This document shows positions 1 through 6,936 of a stretch of 64,000 nucleotides of DNA, in pieces. Position numbers and translations under genes: made by a program. This DNA comes from UBA8529 sp964390565 (GTDB taxonomy: Bacteria; Bacteroidota; Bacteroidia; Bacteroidales; Tenuifilaceae): the NCBI GenBank assembly GCA_964390565.1, contig CAYMII010000001.1:62001-126000 (forward strand), given 5' to 3'. A model generated the notes under the pieces. The model saw only the letters and a list, made by a program, of their open reading frames with translations, did no database searches and was not told the origin of the DNA. Every line of letters begins with the position of its first letter. Within the stretch, counting starts at the first letter, position 1.

Positions 1-180
1 GTAGCTCGATAGAGCTTGAACTCCACCAAATGGGCAGTATGCTTCGAAATCGGGGTAGTAGCTCTTATCAGCATAAAATCTTATACCCATGAATACTAAA
101 AAACCGATTACTGCTAGTTGAAAAATCAACCTAAAAGGATTTGTTTTAAACTTTTGCATTTGAAAAATTATTTGAGACAT
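1..180 (-). CDS. 4Fe-4S membrane protein, NapH/CcoG-like (partial)
   Basis: Only the N-terminal 60 codons are in the window; the gene continues past the left edge. The reading frame gives a short basic N-terminus, a hydrophobic segment at about residues 18-34, then the motif FEAYCPFGGVQALSSY (residues 45-60). That motif, just after the first membrane helix, is characteristic of the polyferredoxin-like membrane proteins of the NapH/CcoG type, which pass electrons across the inner membrane. An alternative start is the Met at position 159. It lies downstream of the cysteine-rich gene but is separated from it by an intrinsic terminator. The electron partner cannot be told from this fragment. Confidence 0.6.
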   Translation of the reverse strand, partial: MSQIIFQMQKFKTNPFRLIFQLAVIGFLVFMGIRFYADKSYYPDFEAYCPFGGVQALSSY

Positions 181-192
181 AAAGTTAAACAA

Positions 193-225
193 AAAATCCC
201 TAGCAGATGAGCGTCTAGGGATTTT
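193..225 (-). terminator. Intrinsic terminator of the cysteine-rich gene
   Basis: An 11-bp perfect stem (193-203 with 215-225, core CCCTAG/CTAGGG) with an 11-base loop. Read on the minus strand it is followed by a run of T, and it lies 38 bases after the stop of the cysteine-rich gene. Confidence 0.75.
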
Positions 226-262
226 AAGGTTTTTAAACCTAAATAAACCAAATTAACTAATA

Positions 263-655
263 CTATTTCTTAGGGCATTCTTTCTTGCAATCGGCTGATT
301 TTGTGCAAGTTTTTGCATCTTTAGTGCAGCTGGCTGATTTATTTGTACAATCTTTCTTTGTGCACTCGCCCGATTTAGCGCAAGCTTCTTTCTTATCACA
401 CTTCTCGCATTTAGCTTTATCGCAAGTTTTTTTATCAGCGCATTTTGCTTTGCAAGCAGTTGTATCAGCTGGGGTTGTTACATCAGCGCAGGTCGAAGCG
501 CTAGGGCAACCGCTGCAGCTCTCTGGAAGACAACTCTCAGTTTTTTCAGTAGCAGTAACTTTTTCGTTTTTTCCGCTTTGAGCGCCTAAAGCAATTACAA
601 CGATTAATGCTAAAACAGCAAAACTTGCAATACCAACAATAATTCTCTTTTTCAT
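263..655 (-). CDS. Secreted or membrane-anchored cysteine-rich protein, possible metal binder
   Basis: A 130-residue protein with an N-terminal hydrophobic segment (residues about 5-26), which acts as a signal peptide or anchor. The rest is a low-complexity region rich in Lys, Ala, Thr and Asp holding 16 cysteines, mostly spaced 3 to 7 residues apart (for example CDKAKCEKC). No catalytic motif is visible. The composition suggests binding of soft metals (Cu, Zn, Cd) or a redox role outside the cytoplasm, but this is inference. It is divergent from a two-component system whose sensor also has clustered periplasmic cysteines, and four phased direct repeats lie in the shared region, so it is a likely target of that system. 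Confidence 0.7.
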   Translation of the reverse strand: MKKRIIVGIASFAVLALIVVIALGAQSGKNEKVTATEKTESCLPESCSGCPSASTCADVTTPADTTACKAKCADKKTCDKAKCEKCDKKEACAKSGECTKKDCTNKSASCTKDAKTCTKSADCKKECPKK

Positions 656-714
656 ATTTATGATTTTAGTTTGATGATTTTCAATTTAAACTGCATTACA
701 GCAATACAGCATCA

Positions 715-722
715 CAAAAGTA
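715..722 (-). promoter_or_regulatory. Bacteroidota -7 element upstream of the cysteine-rich gene
   Basis: On the minus strand the sequence reads TACTTTTG, a full match to the Bacteroidota -7 consensus TAnnTTTG, about 60 bases upstream of the start codon. No TTTG -33 element is seen at the expected distance; the phased GTTA repeats begin there instead, which suits an activator-dependent promoter. Confidence 0.45.
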
Positions 723-742
723 GTTTCTTGTAAGCGAAGAGA

Positions 743-785
743 ATGTTATAGCGTGGTTAATTCATGTTATAGAGATGTTAAATTT
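743..785. promoter_or_regulatory. Four phased direct repeats, probable OmpR/PhoB-type operator
   Basis: Four consecutive units, ATGTTATAGCG, TGGTTAATTC, ATGTTATAGAG and ATGTTAAATTT, place a GTTA core at 745, 756, 766 and 777, that is 11, 10 and 11 bp apart. Direct repeats at one helical turn are the usual binding pattern of OmpR/PhoB winged-helix regulators, and such a regulator is encoded at 2120-2830. The array lies upstream of both the cysteine-rich gene and the kinase gene. Confidence 0.55.
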
Positions 786-808
786 CTCTTTTTGAATCAA
801 ATCATTGC

Positions 809-816
809 TATTTTTG
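809..816 (+). promoter_or_regulatory. -7 element TATTTTTG before the kinase gene
   Basis: TATTTTTG matches TAnnTTTG, with a TTTG 14 bases upstream (shorter than the usual spacing). It ends only four bases before the ATG, so if used the transcript would be almost leaderless. Confidence 0.3.
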
Positions 817-820
817 CAAC

Positions 821-2053
821 ATGAATCGATCAAAACTTCAACTATTTCTTCTGATTGCAACTATTGTTTGCTTAATCTCTCTTGTTGGAATCCAGATAAA
901 TTGGGTGCTTAAAGAGGCTCGATTGCAAGAAGCACAGTTCAATCGAAGCGTAGGGATGGCTCTACAACGAATCGAGAATAATCTCGAGAAGTACAAGAGT
1001 TGCACCCAGCAAAAACGATGCTCTTCGTGTAGACTATTAACTTTAACTCTAAAACAGGTTGCAAACGTCGATTCTATTATCAAAAGCGATTTAAACTTCT
1101 ATGGTATTAACCTCGATTTTGATTATGATATTGTAGATTTGACCGTTGATAATCAGAAGATTCCACGCGGATGTTATATAACTAGTAATTTATCAGAGAA
1201 GTTGCAGCAGAAAGGTTATGAGCTGAAAATCAACTTTCCTAAAAAGAGTGATTTTATTTTGGCTCAAATTGGAACAATCTTTATTACATCTATAATACTT
1301 GTTGTTCTTGTAACCCTTTCGTTTTTGTTGATATATCGATTTTATAAGCGTGAACGTGAAACATCTGAGCACATACGGCATTTTATCAATAATATGACAC
1401 ACGAGTTTAAGACTCCGCTCACCAATATTGGCTTTGCCAATAGTATGCTCTCAAAAAACGAAGCTATTGAAAGCGATCCAAAGCTGATGTCGTATTCAGG
1501 GATAATTAGAGATGAACAGCATAGGCTAAAGGAGAGGGTTGAATTACTTCTAAAAGCATCACAAAGCGATAATATTTTACCAACTAGTCTCGAGATTGTT
1601 GATTTAGCAAAGGTTGTTGAGGATGTTGTTGAATCGTTTCAGCCACAAATCGATGAAAAGGGTGGCGTTGTAACAATCCAAAAAACAGGATCTGATTTTT
1701 CATTATCAAGCAATATAGATCAGCTGCATATTGCTATCGGTAACATAATCGATAATGCAATTAAGTATTGCGATAAAGCCTTGAAAATTGATATTCACCT
1801 TAAAGTAAAAACCCATAGCATTGCAATTGAGATAATTGATAATGGGATTGGCATTCCATCAGAACATCAACAAAAGATTTTTGATAGGTTTTATCGCGTT
1901 CCCCAGGGCGATGTTCATGATGTTAAAGGATTTGGATTAGGTCTTTTCCACGTAAAATCGATTGTTGAAAAATTAGGAGGAAAGATTTCGGTTTCGAGCA
2001 ATAAAGGGAAGGGGAGTATGTTTGTGATAGAGCTAGTGAGAGGAGAGAGGTGA
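821..2053 (+). CDS. Membrane sensor histidine kinase with cysteine-containing periplasmic domain
   Basis: A 410-residue class I sensor kinase. There are two transmembrane helices (about residues 5-28 and 147-172) around a periplasmic sensor region of about 118 residues. A HisKA domain follows with phospho-acceptor His194 in NMTHEFKTPL. The HATPase domain has an N box (NIIDNAIKY), G1 (DNGIGIP) and G2 (GFGLGLFH). The sensor region carries Cys61, Cys67, Cys70 and Cys118, including CTQQKRCSSC, which could bind a metal or form a redox-sensitive disulfide; this is inference. The response regulator gene follows after 66 bp. The divergent cysteine-rich gene is a plausible target. Confidence 0.9.
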   Translation: MNRSKLQLFLLIATIVCLISLVGIQINWVLKEARLQEAQFNRSVGMALQRIENNLEKYKSCTQQKRCSSCRLLTLTLKQVANVDSIIKSDLNFYGINLDFDYDIVDLTVDNQKIPRGCYITSNLSEKLQQKGYELKINFPKKSDFILAQIGTIFITSIILVVLVTLSFLLIYRFYKRERETSEHIRHFINNMTHEFKTPLTNIGFANSMLSKNEAIESDPKLMSYSGIIRDEQHRLKERVELLLKASQSDNILPTSLEIVDLAKVVEDVVESFQPQIDEKGGVVTIQKTGSDFSLSSNIDQLHIAIGNIIDNAIKYCDKALKIDIHLKVKTHSIAIEIIDNGIGIPSEHQQKIFDRFYRVPQGDVHDVKGFGLGLFHVKSIVEKLGGKISVSSNKGKGSMFVIELVRGER

Positions 2054-2119
2054 GCGAAGAGAAATGGAAAACTAAATAGAGCAACAGTCAAACAACTTTA
2101 GAATTAACAGCAATACAAA

Positions 2120-2830
2120 ATGACACAATCACTCGATAAAATACGTGTACTTCTTGTTGAGGACGATGTAAATCTAGGTTTTCTGCTTGTGGATTATCTG
2201 GAATCGCAGGGATTTGATGTTAAACTTTATAACGATGGTATCGCGGGTTTTAAAGGATTTCAGCTGGCTTCTTACGATTTGTGCATAGTTGATATTATGC
2301 TTCCCAATATGGATGGATTTACGCTTATTGAGAAGATTAAAGGGATAAATAAAAAGGTTCCTATCATTATACTCTCAGCACGCTCCATGAGGGAGGATAA
2401 GATCAAAGGCTTTGCCTTTGGAGTCGACGATTATATAACAAAACCCTTCGATGAGGAGGAATTGCTTTACAGGATTAAAGCAATCATGAGCCGTATCAGC
2501 CGTGAGGGCGAAGGAAAAGTAGCCGAGACCAGAGAATCTGTTGATATTGGATGTTATCATTTCGATTGTGAAAAGCAGCAGCTTACCATTGGCGATAGTT
2601 CCATAAGGCTAACAGTAAAAGAAGCCAAAATCCTAAAAATTCTTTGCCAATCGCGTGGGCGACTTGTAAAACGTGAGGAGTTAATGGTTGAAATTTGGGG
2701 TTACTCCGATTACTTCACAGGCCGCAGCCTCGATGTATTTATCTCCAAGTTACGCAAGTACCTCAAAAACGATTCCAATATTAAGATTACAAGTATTCCA
2801 ACTGTGGGATACATTATGGAGGTGAATTAG
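2120..2830 (+). CDS. OmpR/PhoB-family response regulator
   Basis: A 236-residue regulator with an N-terminal receiver domain (about residues 8-125; acidic pocket Glu-Asp-Asp at 14-16, phospho-acceptor Asp58 in CIVDIMLPNMDG, conserved Lys in YITKPF) and a C-terminal winged-helix DNA-binding domain (about 140-236) ending in the typical TVGYIM segment. It follows the kinase gene and is presumably co-transcribed and its partner. Winged-helix regulators of this family bind direct repeats about 10-11 bp apart, as seen at 743-785. Just after the stop, AGGCTGTAGGT occurs twice (2829 and 2851), a short direct repeat of no obvious function. Confidence 0.93.
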   Translation: MTQSLDKIRVLLVEDDVNLGFLLVDYLESQGFDVKLYNDGIAGFKGFQLASYDLCIVDIMLPNMDGFTLIEKIKGINKKVPIIILSARSMREDKIKGFAFGVDDYITKPFDEEELLYRIKAIMSRISREGEGKVAETRESVDIGCYHFDCEKQQLTIGDSSIRLTVKEAKILKILCQSRGRLVKREELMVEIWGYSDYFTGRSLDVFISKLRKYLKNDSNIKITSIPTVGYIMEVN

Positions 2831-3039
2831 GCTGTAGGTGTTTAGGCTATAGGCTGTAGGTTTATTATTACAGTGTTTCAAAGTTTTAGTGTTTTTTAAA
2901 ATTAGTTTAGTTTTTGGGTTCTTTTTTAAGGCTCCAGTGCCACTGTTAATATAAAAACAAAAAAACTTCATTACTATTCACTTTGATTTATTAATTTCGT
3001 TGTGAATGTGTAAGTTACAAAGACTTTATTTATAAACTA

Positions 3040-3046
3040 GTTAGGC
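3040..3046 (+). repeat. GTTRRRY-type core site at the left end of a cassette-like unit
   Basis: GTTAGGC fits the GTTRRRY recombination core of integron attC sites and lies 27 bp before the start of a hypothetical gene. The matching end is at 3522-3659. Seven bases alone are weak evidence; the pairing with the downstream structure is what makes it notable. Confidence 0.35.
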
Positions 3047-3073
3047 GTAATTATTGAAGATAAAACAACATTC

Positions 3074-3517
3074 ATGAACACTACAAAGCCGAGACATCTA
3101 ATAAATTCTTTCGAAGGACAAATAATTATTTCGGAGAAATTAAAAATTACCAAGCAGACTGTTCCTTTAGAAATTATAGAATACTTCACATCTGACACTT
3201 TGAAGATTTTGGATATTAAAAACGGTTGGATTCATTATTCAACTGAAAATTTGAAACTATATGACAAATATTTCAATTTTAGATTTACATTCTTCGAAGA
3301 AACCCTTAAGATGATTTCGTTCACTTTTGAAGAAAAACAATTAAGAGAAATGAATTGGAATAATTGGACTGAAGAAAAAGAGAAAAGAAAAAAGATAACA
3401 TTTGAAGATTGGCTAAGTATTGAAATTGGAGATCAAAGAAAATTTGGTTGGGGAACAATAGAATCATATTTTGACAGCAAAGGTGGATTCTCAAGTATCG
3501 TGATGAATTATAAATAA
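3074..3517 (+). CDS. Hypothetical protein in an integron-cassette-like unit
   Basis: A 147-residue protein that I do not recognise. It is rich in Phe, Trp, Lys and Glu, with no signal peptide or transmembrane segment, and it includes a charged central stretch (WTEEKEKRKK). Sequences of this type, single AT-rich genes of unknown function, are common between attC-like sites in Bacteroidota. The gene starts 27 bp after GTTAGGC and ends 4 bp before GCCTAAC, exactly as a gene cassette would. It is flanked by the regulator gene and a DUF1801 gene and has no clear operon partner. Confidence 0.65.
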   Translation: MNTTKPRHLINSFEGQIIISEKLKITKQTVPLEIIEYFTSDTLKILDIKNGWIHYSTENLKLYDKYFNFRFTFFEETLKMISFTFEEKQLREMNWNNWTEEKEKRKKITFEDWLSIEIGDQRKFGWGTIESYFDSKGGFSSIVMNYK

Positions 3518-3521
3518 CTAC

Positions 3522-3659
3522 GCCTAACACGTAGCAAAAAATATTGGGGCTAGATATTGCAGATGCAGCATTTTTATTACCTTTAACTAAGCTTCTAACG
3601 GCGGATAAATGTTCGGTTCTTAACTCCCCAACATTTCTTGCTACGGAAACGTTGTCGCC
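3522..3659 (+). repeat. attC-like imperfect palindrome
   Basis: It begins with GCCTAAC (RYYYAAC core). The 20-base arm at 3530-3549 pairs with 3626-3645 (18 of 20 bases; core CGTAGC...TTGGGG against CCCCAA...GCTACG) around a 76-base loop, and it ends in CGTTGTCGCC. Size and symmetry resemble long attC sites, but the right core (GTTGTCG) departs from GTTRRRY, so the site may be degenerate. Confidence 0.4.
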
Positions 3660-3688
3660 AGTTATTTAAAAGCAAAACATAAAATACT

Positions 3689-4117
3689 ATGGCAGAGCTA
3701 AAAACAAAACAAAATAGCGCAAACGTTAGCGAGTTTATTAACCAATTTGCTGATAGTGAACAAAAACGTAAGGATAGTTTTGAGTTGCTAAAGTTAATGC
3801 AAGATTTTACCGGTTTTGAGCCAAAGATGTGGGGAGCATCCATTATAGGTTTTGGTCGCTACCATTACAAATCGGAGCGAAGTAGCCAGGAGGGAGATTG
3901 GCCTCTTATTGGTTTTTCGCCTCGTAAGGCCGCTATTTCGCTTTACGTTTACACAGGAGCAAAAGAGCATGAATATCTACTAAAAGATTTAGGAAAATAT
4001 AAAATGGGTAAAGCATGCATATACATTAAAAAGTTATCTGACATCAATCAAGATGTTCTTAAAAGTCTTATGAAAGAGACTATTGATTTTTTGCAATCAA
4101 GATATGAGGTAAAGTAG
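3689..4117 (+). CDS. DUF1801 domain protein
   Basis: A 142-residue cytoplasmic protein resembling DUF1801 (YdhG/YjbR-like fold). The conserved core is present: a central MWGASIIGFGRYHY segment, a GFSPRKAAISLY strand, and the basic region KYKMGKACIYIKKL towards the C-terminus. The DUF1801 family has no established biochemical role; it adopts a frataxin-like fold in solved members. It lies between the cassette-like unit and two small genes on the same strand, 63 bp upstream of the DUF2007 gene, so these may be one transcript. Confidence 0.8.
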   Translation: MAELKTKQNSANVSEFINQFADSEQKRKDSFELLKLMQDFTGFEPKMWGASIIGFGRYHYKSERSSQEGDWPLIGFSPRKAAISLYVYTGAKEHEYLLKDLGKYKMGKACIYIKKLSDINQDVLKSLMKETIDFLQSRYEVK

Positions 4118-4180
4118 TTTAAGTTTTGATAAACTAATAGATTTATAAATAGACCTTTCAATTAATATTAAAATTAAGAT

Positions 4181-4408
4181 ATGGATCCAGTTGTAGTTTT
4201 TGCAGGTACAATTATGCAAGCCGAAATGCTTAAAAGTCTTCTTGAAGATACTGAGATTGAAGCCTTTTTAAAGGATGAGGCTATGGGAACAATTGCACCT
4301 TGGTATGCTAGTTCTGGTGGAATAGCATCTGTTAAAGTTGTAGTTTCAAAAGATGATTATGAGAAAGCAATGCTAGTTGTTGCTGAATTTGAAAAAAACA
4401 TAAACTAA
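4181..4408 (+). CDS. DUF2007 domain protein (putative signal-transducing protein)
   Basis: A 75-residue protein fitting DUF2007: a strand, a helix (VVVFAGTIMQAEMLKSLLED), then a Gly/Ala-rich loop and the closing VKVVVSKDDYEKAMLVVAEF strand-helix. DUF2007 resembles the small alpha/beta domain of PII-like proteins, but no ligand is known for this family. It sits 10 bp upstream of a small membrane-protein gene and is presumably co-transcribed with it. Confidence 0.8.
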   Translation: MDPVVVFAGTIMQAEMLKSLLEDTEIEAFLKDEAMGTIAPWYASSGGIASVKVVVSKDDYEKAMLVVAEFEKNIN

Positions 4409-4418
4409 CCTAAACATT

Positions 4419-4895
4419 ATGACTCAAAATCAATCATTAACCCAAATCATAAAACAAAGTCAAATAATTTGTTCTGCGCTAATTATTGGGCAACTATTCT
4501 TTTTGGCTGTTGCCATTTACCTTGTAATTCAAACCGGAGCCAGTTTTGGCGAGGCTAGTTTAGGTGATATTTTTATTTATATTATTCCATTATTTGCCGC
4601 TACTAGCATTGCAGCAAGCTATTTTGTTTTTAAAAACAAACTTAATAAGTTAAAACAAAGCCAGAGTTTAGAACAAAAATTAGTTGAGTATAGAGCCGCC
4701 CAAATTATTCGCTGGGCACTACTCGAAGGCCCATCATTTTTAACTATCATCGCTTTTTTATTAACTGGTCAGTTTCTTTTTGTGGGAATAGTTGCAATTA
4801 TTATTATGTTTTTTATCCCAACATTTCCTTCTGCTGCTCGACTTGACCAGGATTTGGAGTTAAGATGGGAGGAGAAGAATCAGTTGATCGAATAA
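4419..4895 (+). CDS. Small four-helix membrane protein of unknown function
   Basis: A 158-residue protein with about four predicted transmembrane helices (roughly residues 16-37, 48-68, 98-115 and 117-136), a charged cytoplasmic linker rich in Lys, Gln and Glu (KNKLNKLKQSQSLEQKL) and a polar C-terminus. Proteins of this architecture are widespread and uncharacterised in Bacteroidota. It is separated by 10 bp from the DUF2007 gene, and the linkage suggests a membrane partner for that protein. No functional residue can be pointed out. Confidence 0.7.
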   Translation: MTQNQSLTQIIKQSQIICSALIIGQLFFLAVAIYLVIQTGASFGEASLGDIFIYIIPLFAATSIAASYFVFKNKLNKLKQSQSLEQKLVEYRAAQIIRWALLEGPSFLTIIAFLLTGQFLFVGIVAIIIMFFIPTFPSAARLDQDLELRWEEKNQLIE

Positions 4896-4901
4896 ACTTA
4901 A

Positions 4902-4936
4902 TTACTCTGTGATGAACTCCGTGGCCCTCTGTGTTT
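4902..4936. repeat. Remnant of a dispersed CTCTGTG-type intergenic repeat
   Basis: ACTCTGTGATGA, ACTCCGTGGCC and CTCTGTG follow each other in a degenerate direct repeat with a period of about 10-11 bases. The same style of element recurs at 34107-34208, 49112-49193 and 54396-54481. Confidence 0.4.
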
Positions 4937-4953
4937 AAAACTTGTATAAAATA

Positions 4954-4981
4954 AAAGACCTGCCATCTTAGACAGGTCTTT
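4954..4981. terminator. Bidirectional terminator between convergent genes
   Basis: AAAGACCTG (4954-4962) pairs with CAGGTCTTT (4973-4981) around a 10-base loop, with T-rich sequence on both sides. It separates the membrane protein gene from the ammonia-lyase gene. Confidence 0.8.
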
Positions 4982-4997
4982 CTTTTAATTGATTAGC

Positions 4998-6536
4998 CTA
5001 TGCTAAAGTACCAACTTCCTTCTCAACCTCTTCAAGAATTTCACCCGTTTTTACTAGTTCTTTCATCTTATTGTGGTCGGGGTAAAGCGGACGGTCGATA
5101 TCTAAGAAATTAACGTGCTTACGTATTGTATCTTTTGCTTTTTGAGTGCCAATTCCATATTTGTAAGGAGTTTCTAACTTCTCACGTAGGTCGAGCGCTT
5201 GAGCCGCAGCCATAAACTCTATACCCAAAATGCCGAAGGCATTATCAAGAATTTGAAAATTCTTTATGGCAGTGTTCATACCCATCGATACAAAGTCCTC
5301 TTGATCGGCAGCTGCTGGAATTGATTGTATTGAAGCTGGCATACAAAGAATACGCTGTTCAACAATCTGCATATCGGCAGTATACTGGCTAAGCATTAAA
5401 CCCGAGAACATTCCTGGATCTTTGGTTAGGAATGGAGGTAAGCCAACGCTTAAAGCAGGGTTGTTAAGGCGATTCATCCTTCGTTCTGATAGAACGCAAA
5501 CCATTGTAACTGCTGCACCTACCAAATCCATTGGCAATGAAATAGGCGAGCCTTGGAAGTTGGCACCTGAAAGGGCTAAATTCTCATCAGCAAAGAAGAT
5601 TGGGTTGTCACCAACACCGTTTAATTCAATTTCAACCTGTTCACGAGCGTATTTTACTGCATCGTGTGCAGCACCGATAACCTGTGGGGTTGAGCGCATC
5701 GAGTAAGCATCTTGAACTTTGGTTTTTAGCTTGCCTTCGGCCAAATCGCCACCCTTTGTTACCTTTCGAATGGCAGCTGCGCTGCGCATACCTCCAGCAA
5801 ATCCACGTACTTCAAGAATTTTTGGGTGATAAGGTTTTAGGTTTGCCTTTAATGCTTCAAGCGACATGGCGCAAGCAATTTCAGCCTGTTTCAGAAAACG
5901 CTCGGTTTCGTAAATCATTATGGCGCTCATGGCGGTAAGTACATTGGAACCGTTGATTGCCGCTAATCCGTCGCGAGCATGTAGGCCAGGAGTTTCAATA
6001 CCAGCACGTTTCATTGCTTCTTTGCCTTCAAGGAATTCACCTTTGTAGTAAGCATGGCCTTCGCCCATTAGTAAAAGCGCAATTTGCGACATGGGAGCAA
6101 GGTCGCCGCAAGCACCAACCGAACCTTTATCGCAAACGTAAGGAGTAACTCCCTTGTTAAGCATATCAACAAAGGTTTGAGTTATCTCAAGGCGGCAGCC
6201 TGAGTTCCCATGAGCATGAACGTTGATGCGACCGAGCATCGCTGCGCGAACATACTCAATAGCTAATGGGTTACCGATACCTGCTGCATGGTTATATACT
6301 AGATATTTTTGAAAATCCTGTATCTGTTCATCTTTTAAAACTACCTCCGAAAACTCCCCAATCCCAGTATTTATGCCATACATAATTTCGTGTGCAGCAA
6401 TCTTTTTGTCGAGCATCGCACGGCATTTCTTAATCTTTTCAACACAGTCAGGATGTAATTCAACTTTCTCGTTATGTCGAGCAACTCTTACAACATCTTC
6501 TATTTTAAGGTTTGCTCCAGTTATTATAAATGTCAT
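4998..6536 (-). CDS. hutH: Histidine/aromatic amino acid ammonia-lyase with Ala-Cys-Gly MIO triad
   Basis: A 512-residue member of the HAL/PAL superfamily, which removes ammonia from histidine (to urocanate) or aromatic amino acids using a self-formed MIO electrophile. The length fits HAL. The N-terminal loop has Tyr53 in MYGINTGIGEF, and the MIO region reads GSVGACGDLAPM, with Cys143 where the family normally has Ser. The substrate loop reads YNHAAGIGNPL, whereas typical HALs have a Ser-His pair at the selectivity position. The C-terminal half has the usual helices (for example SIPAAADQEDFVSMGMN). No other histidine-degradation gene (hutU, hutI, ftcD) is in the window, so the substrate is open. 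A 26-bp dyad lies 44 bp upstream of the start. Confidence 0.85.
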   Translation of the reverse strand: MTFIITGANLKIEDVVRVARHNEKVELHPDCVEKIKKCRAMLDKKIAAHEIMYGINTGIGEFSEVVLKDEQIQDFQKYLVYNHAAGIGNPLAIEYVRAAMLGRINVHAHGNSGCRLEITQTFVDMLNKGVTPYVCDKGSVGACGDLAPMSQIALLLMGEGHAYYKGEFLEGKEAMKRAGIETPGLHARDGLAAINGSNVLTAMSAIMIYETERFLKQAEIACAMSLEALKANLKPYHPKILEVRGFAGGMRSAAAIRKVTKGGDLAEGKLKTKVQDAYSMRSTPQVIGAAHDAVKYAREQVEIELNGVGDNPIFFADENLALSGANFQGSPISLPMDLVGAAVTMVCVLSERRMNRLNNPALSVGLPPFLTKDPGMFSGLMLSQYTADMQIVEQRILCMPASIQSIPAAADQEDFVSMGMNTAIKNFQILDNAFGILGIEFMAAAQALDLREKLETPYKYGIGTQKAKDTIRKHVNFLDIDRPLYPDHNKMKELVKTGEILEEVEKEVGTLA

Positions 6537-6579
6537 AGTTTTAAGGTTTAATTAATAATTTATAAATAATGATAATTGC

Positions 6580-6605
6580 AATGATATCCAATTATGGGTA
6601 TCATT
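6580..6605. promoter_or_regulatory. Dyad upstream of the ammonia-lyase gene, possible operator
   Basis: AATGATATCC and GGGTATCATT form an inverted repeat (9 of 10 positions) around AATTAT, 44 bp upstream of the start codon. No T-run follows on either strand, which favours a protein-binding site over a terminator. The rest of 6537-6936 holds no supportable gene; it has only a short GACAAGTGACAAGCGACAAG direct repeat near 6792. Confidence 0.4.
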
Positions 6606-6936
6606 AAATAAGTTTTGAAGATTTGGAATTTGAAATCAGAAATTAATTATGAACAGGCAGGTGCGGTTAATCTTAATCTTGAATTTAAGTTGCCACTTAT
6701 TCATAACAGATTATTTTATAGTTAAATATATGAAAATTTATGAGATGCTAAAGTGTTTATATCAATTCTTTATTTTGGGATATAGAAAAAAGACAAGTGA
6801 CAAGCGACAAGTGGTTTGTGATTGGCTTTAATAAATTGCTAGAGATGAGCGTTGAGAAAATAGAAACTACTCTAAAGCAAAACAGTCAAAGAAACATTTT
6901 TCAAAAAAGACTACATTTGAAGCCTATATTCTCATT

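Noticed and set aside
285..581. Open frame opposite the cysteine-rich gene
   Set aside because: Its codons are the complement of a low-complexity Cys-rich sequence; a shadow of the minus-strand gene with its own terminator and promoter.
3595..3843. Minus-strand open frame across the attC-like palindrome and DUF1801
   Set aside because: It runs through the repeat and complements the recognised DUF1801 gene.
6649..6831. Short plus-strand frame in the gap upstream of the radical SAM gene
   Set aside because: 60 codons, no recognisable motif, ends in a GACAAGTGACAAG direct repeat; not supportable as a gene.
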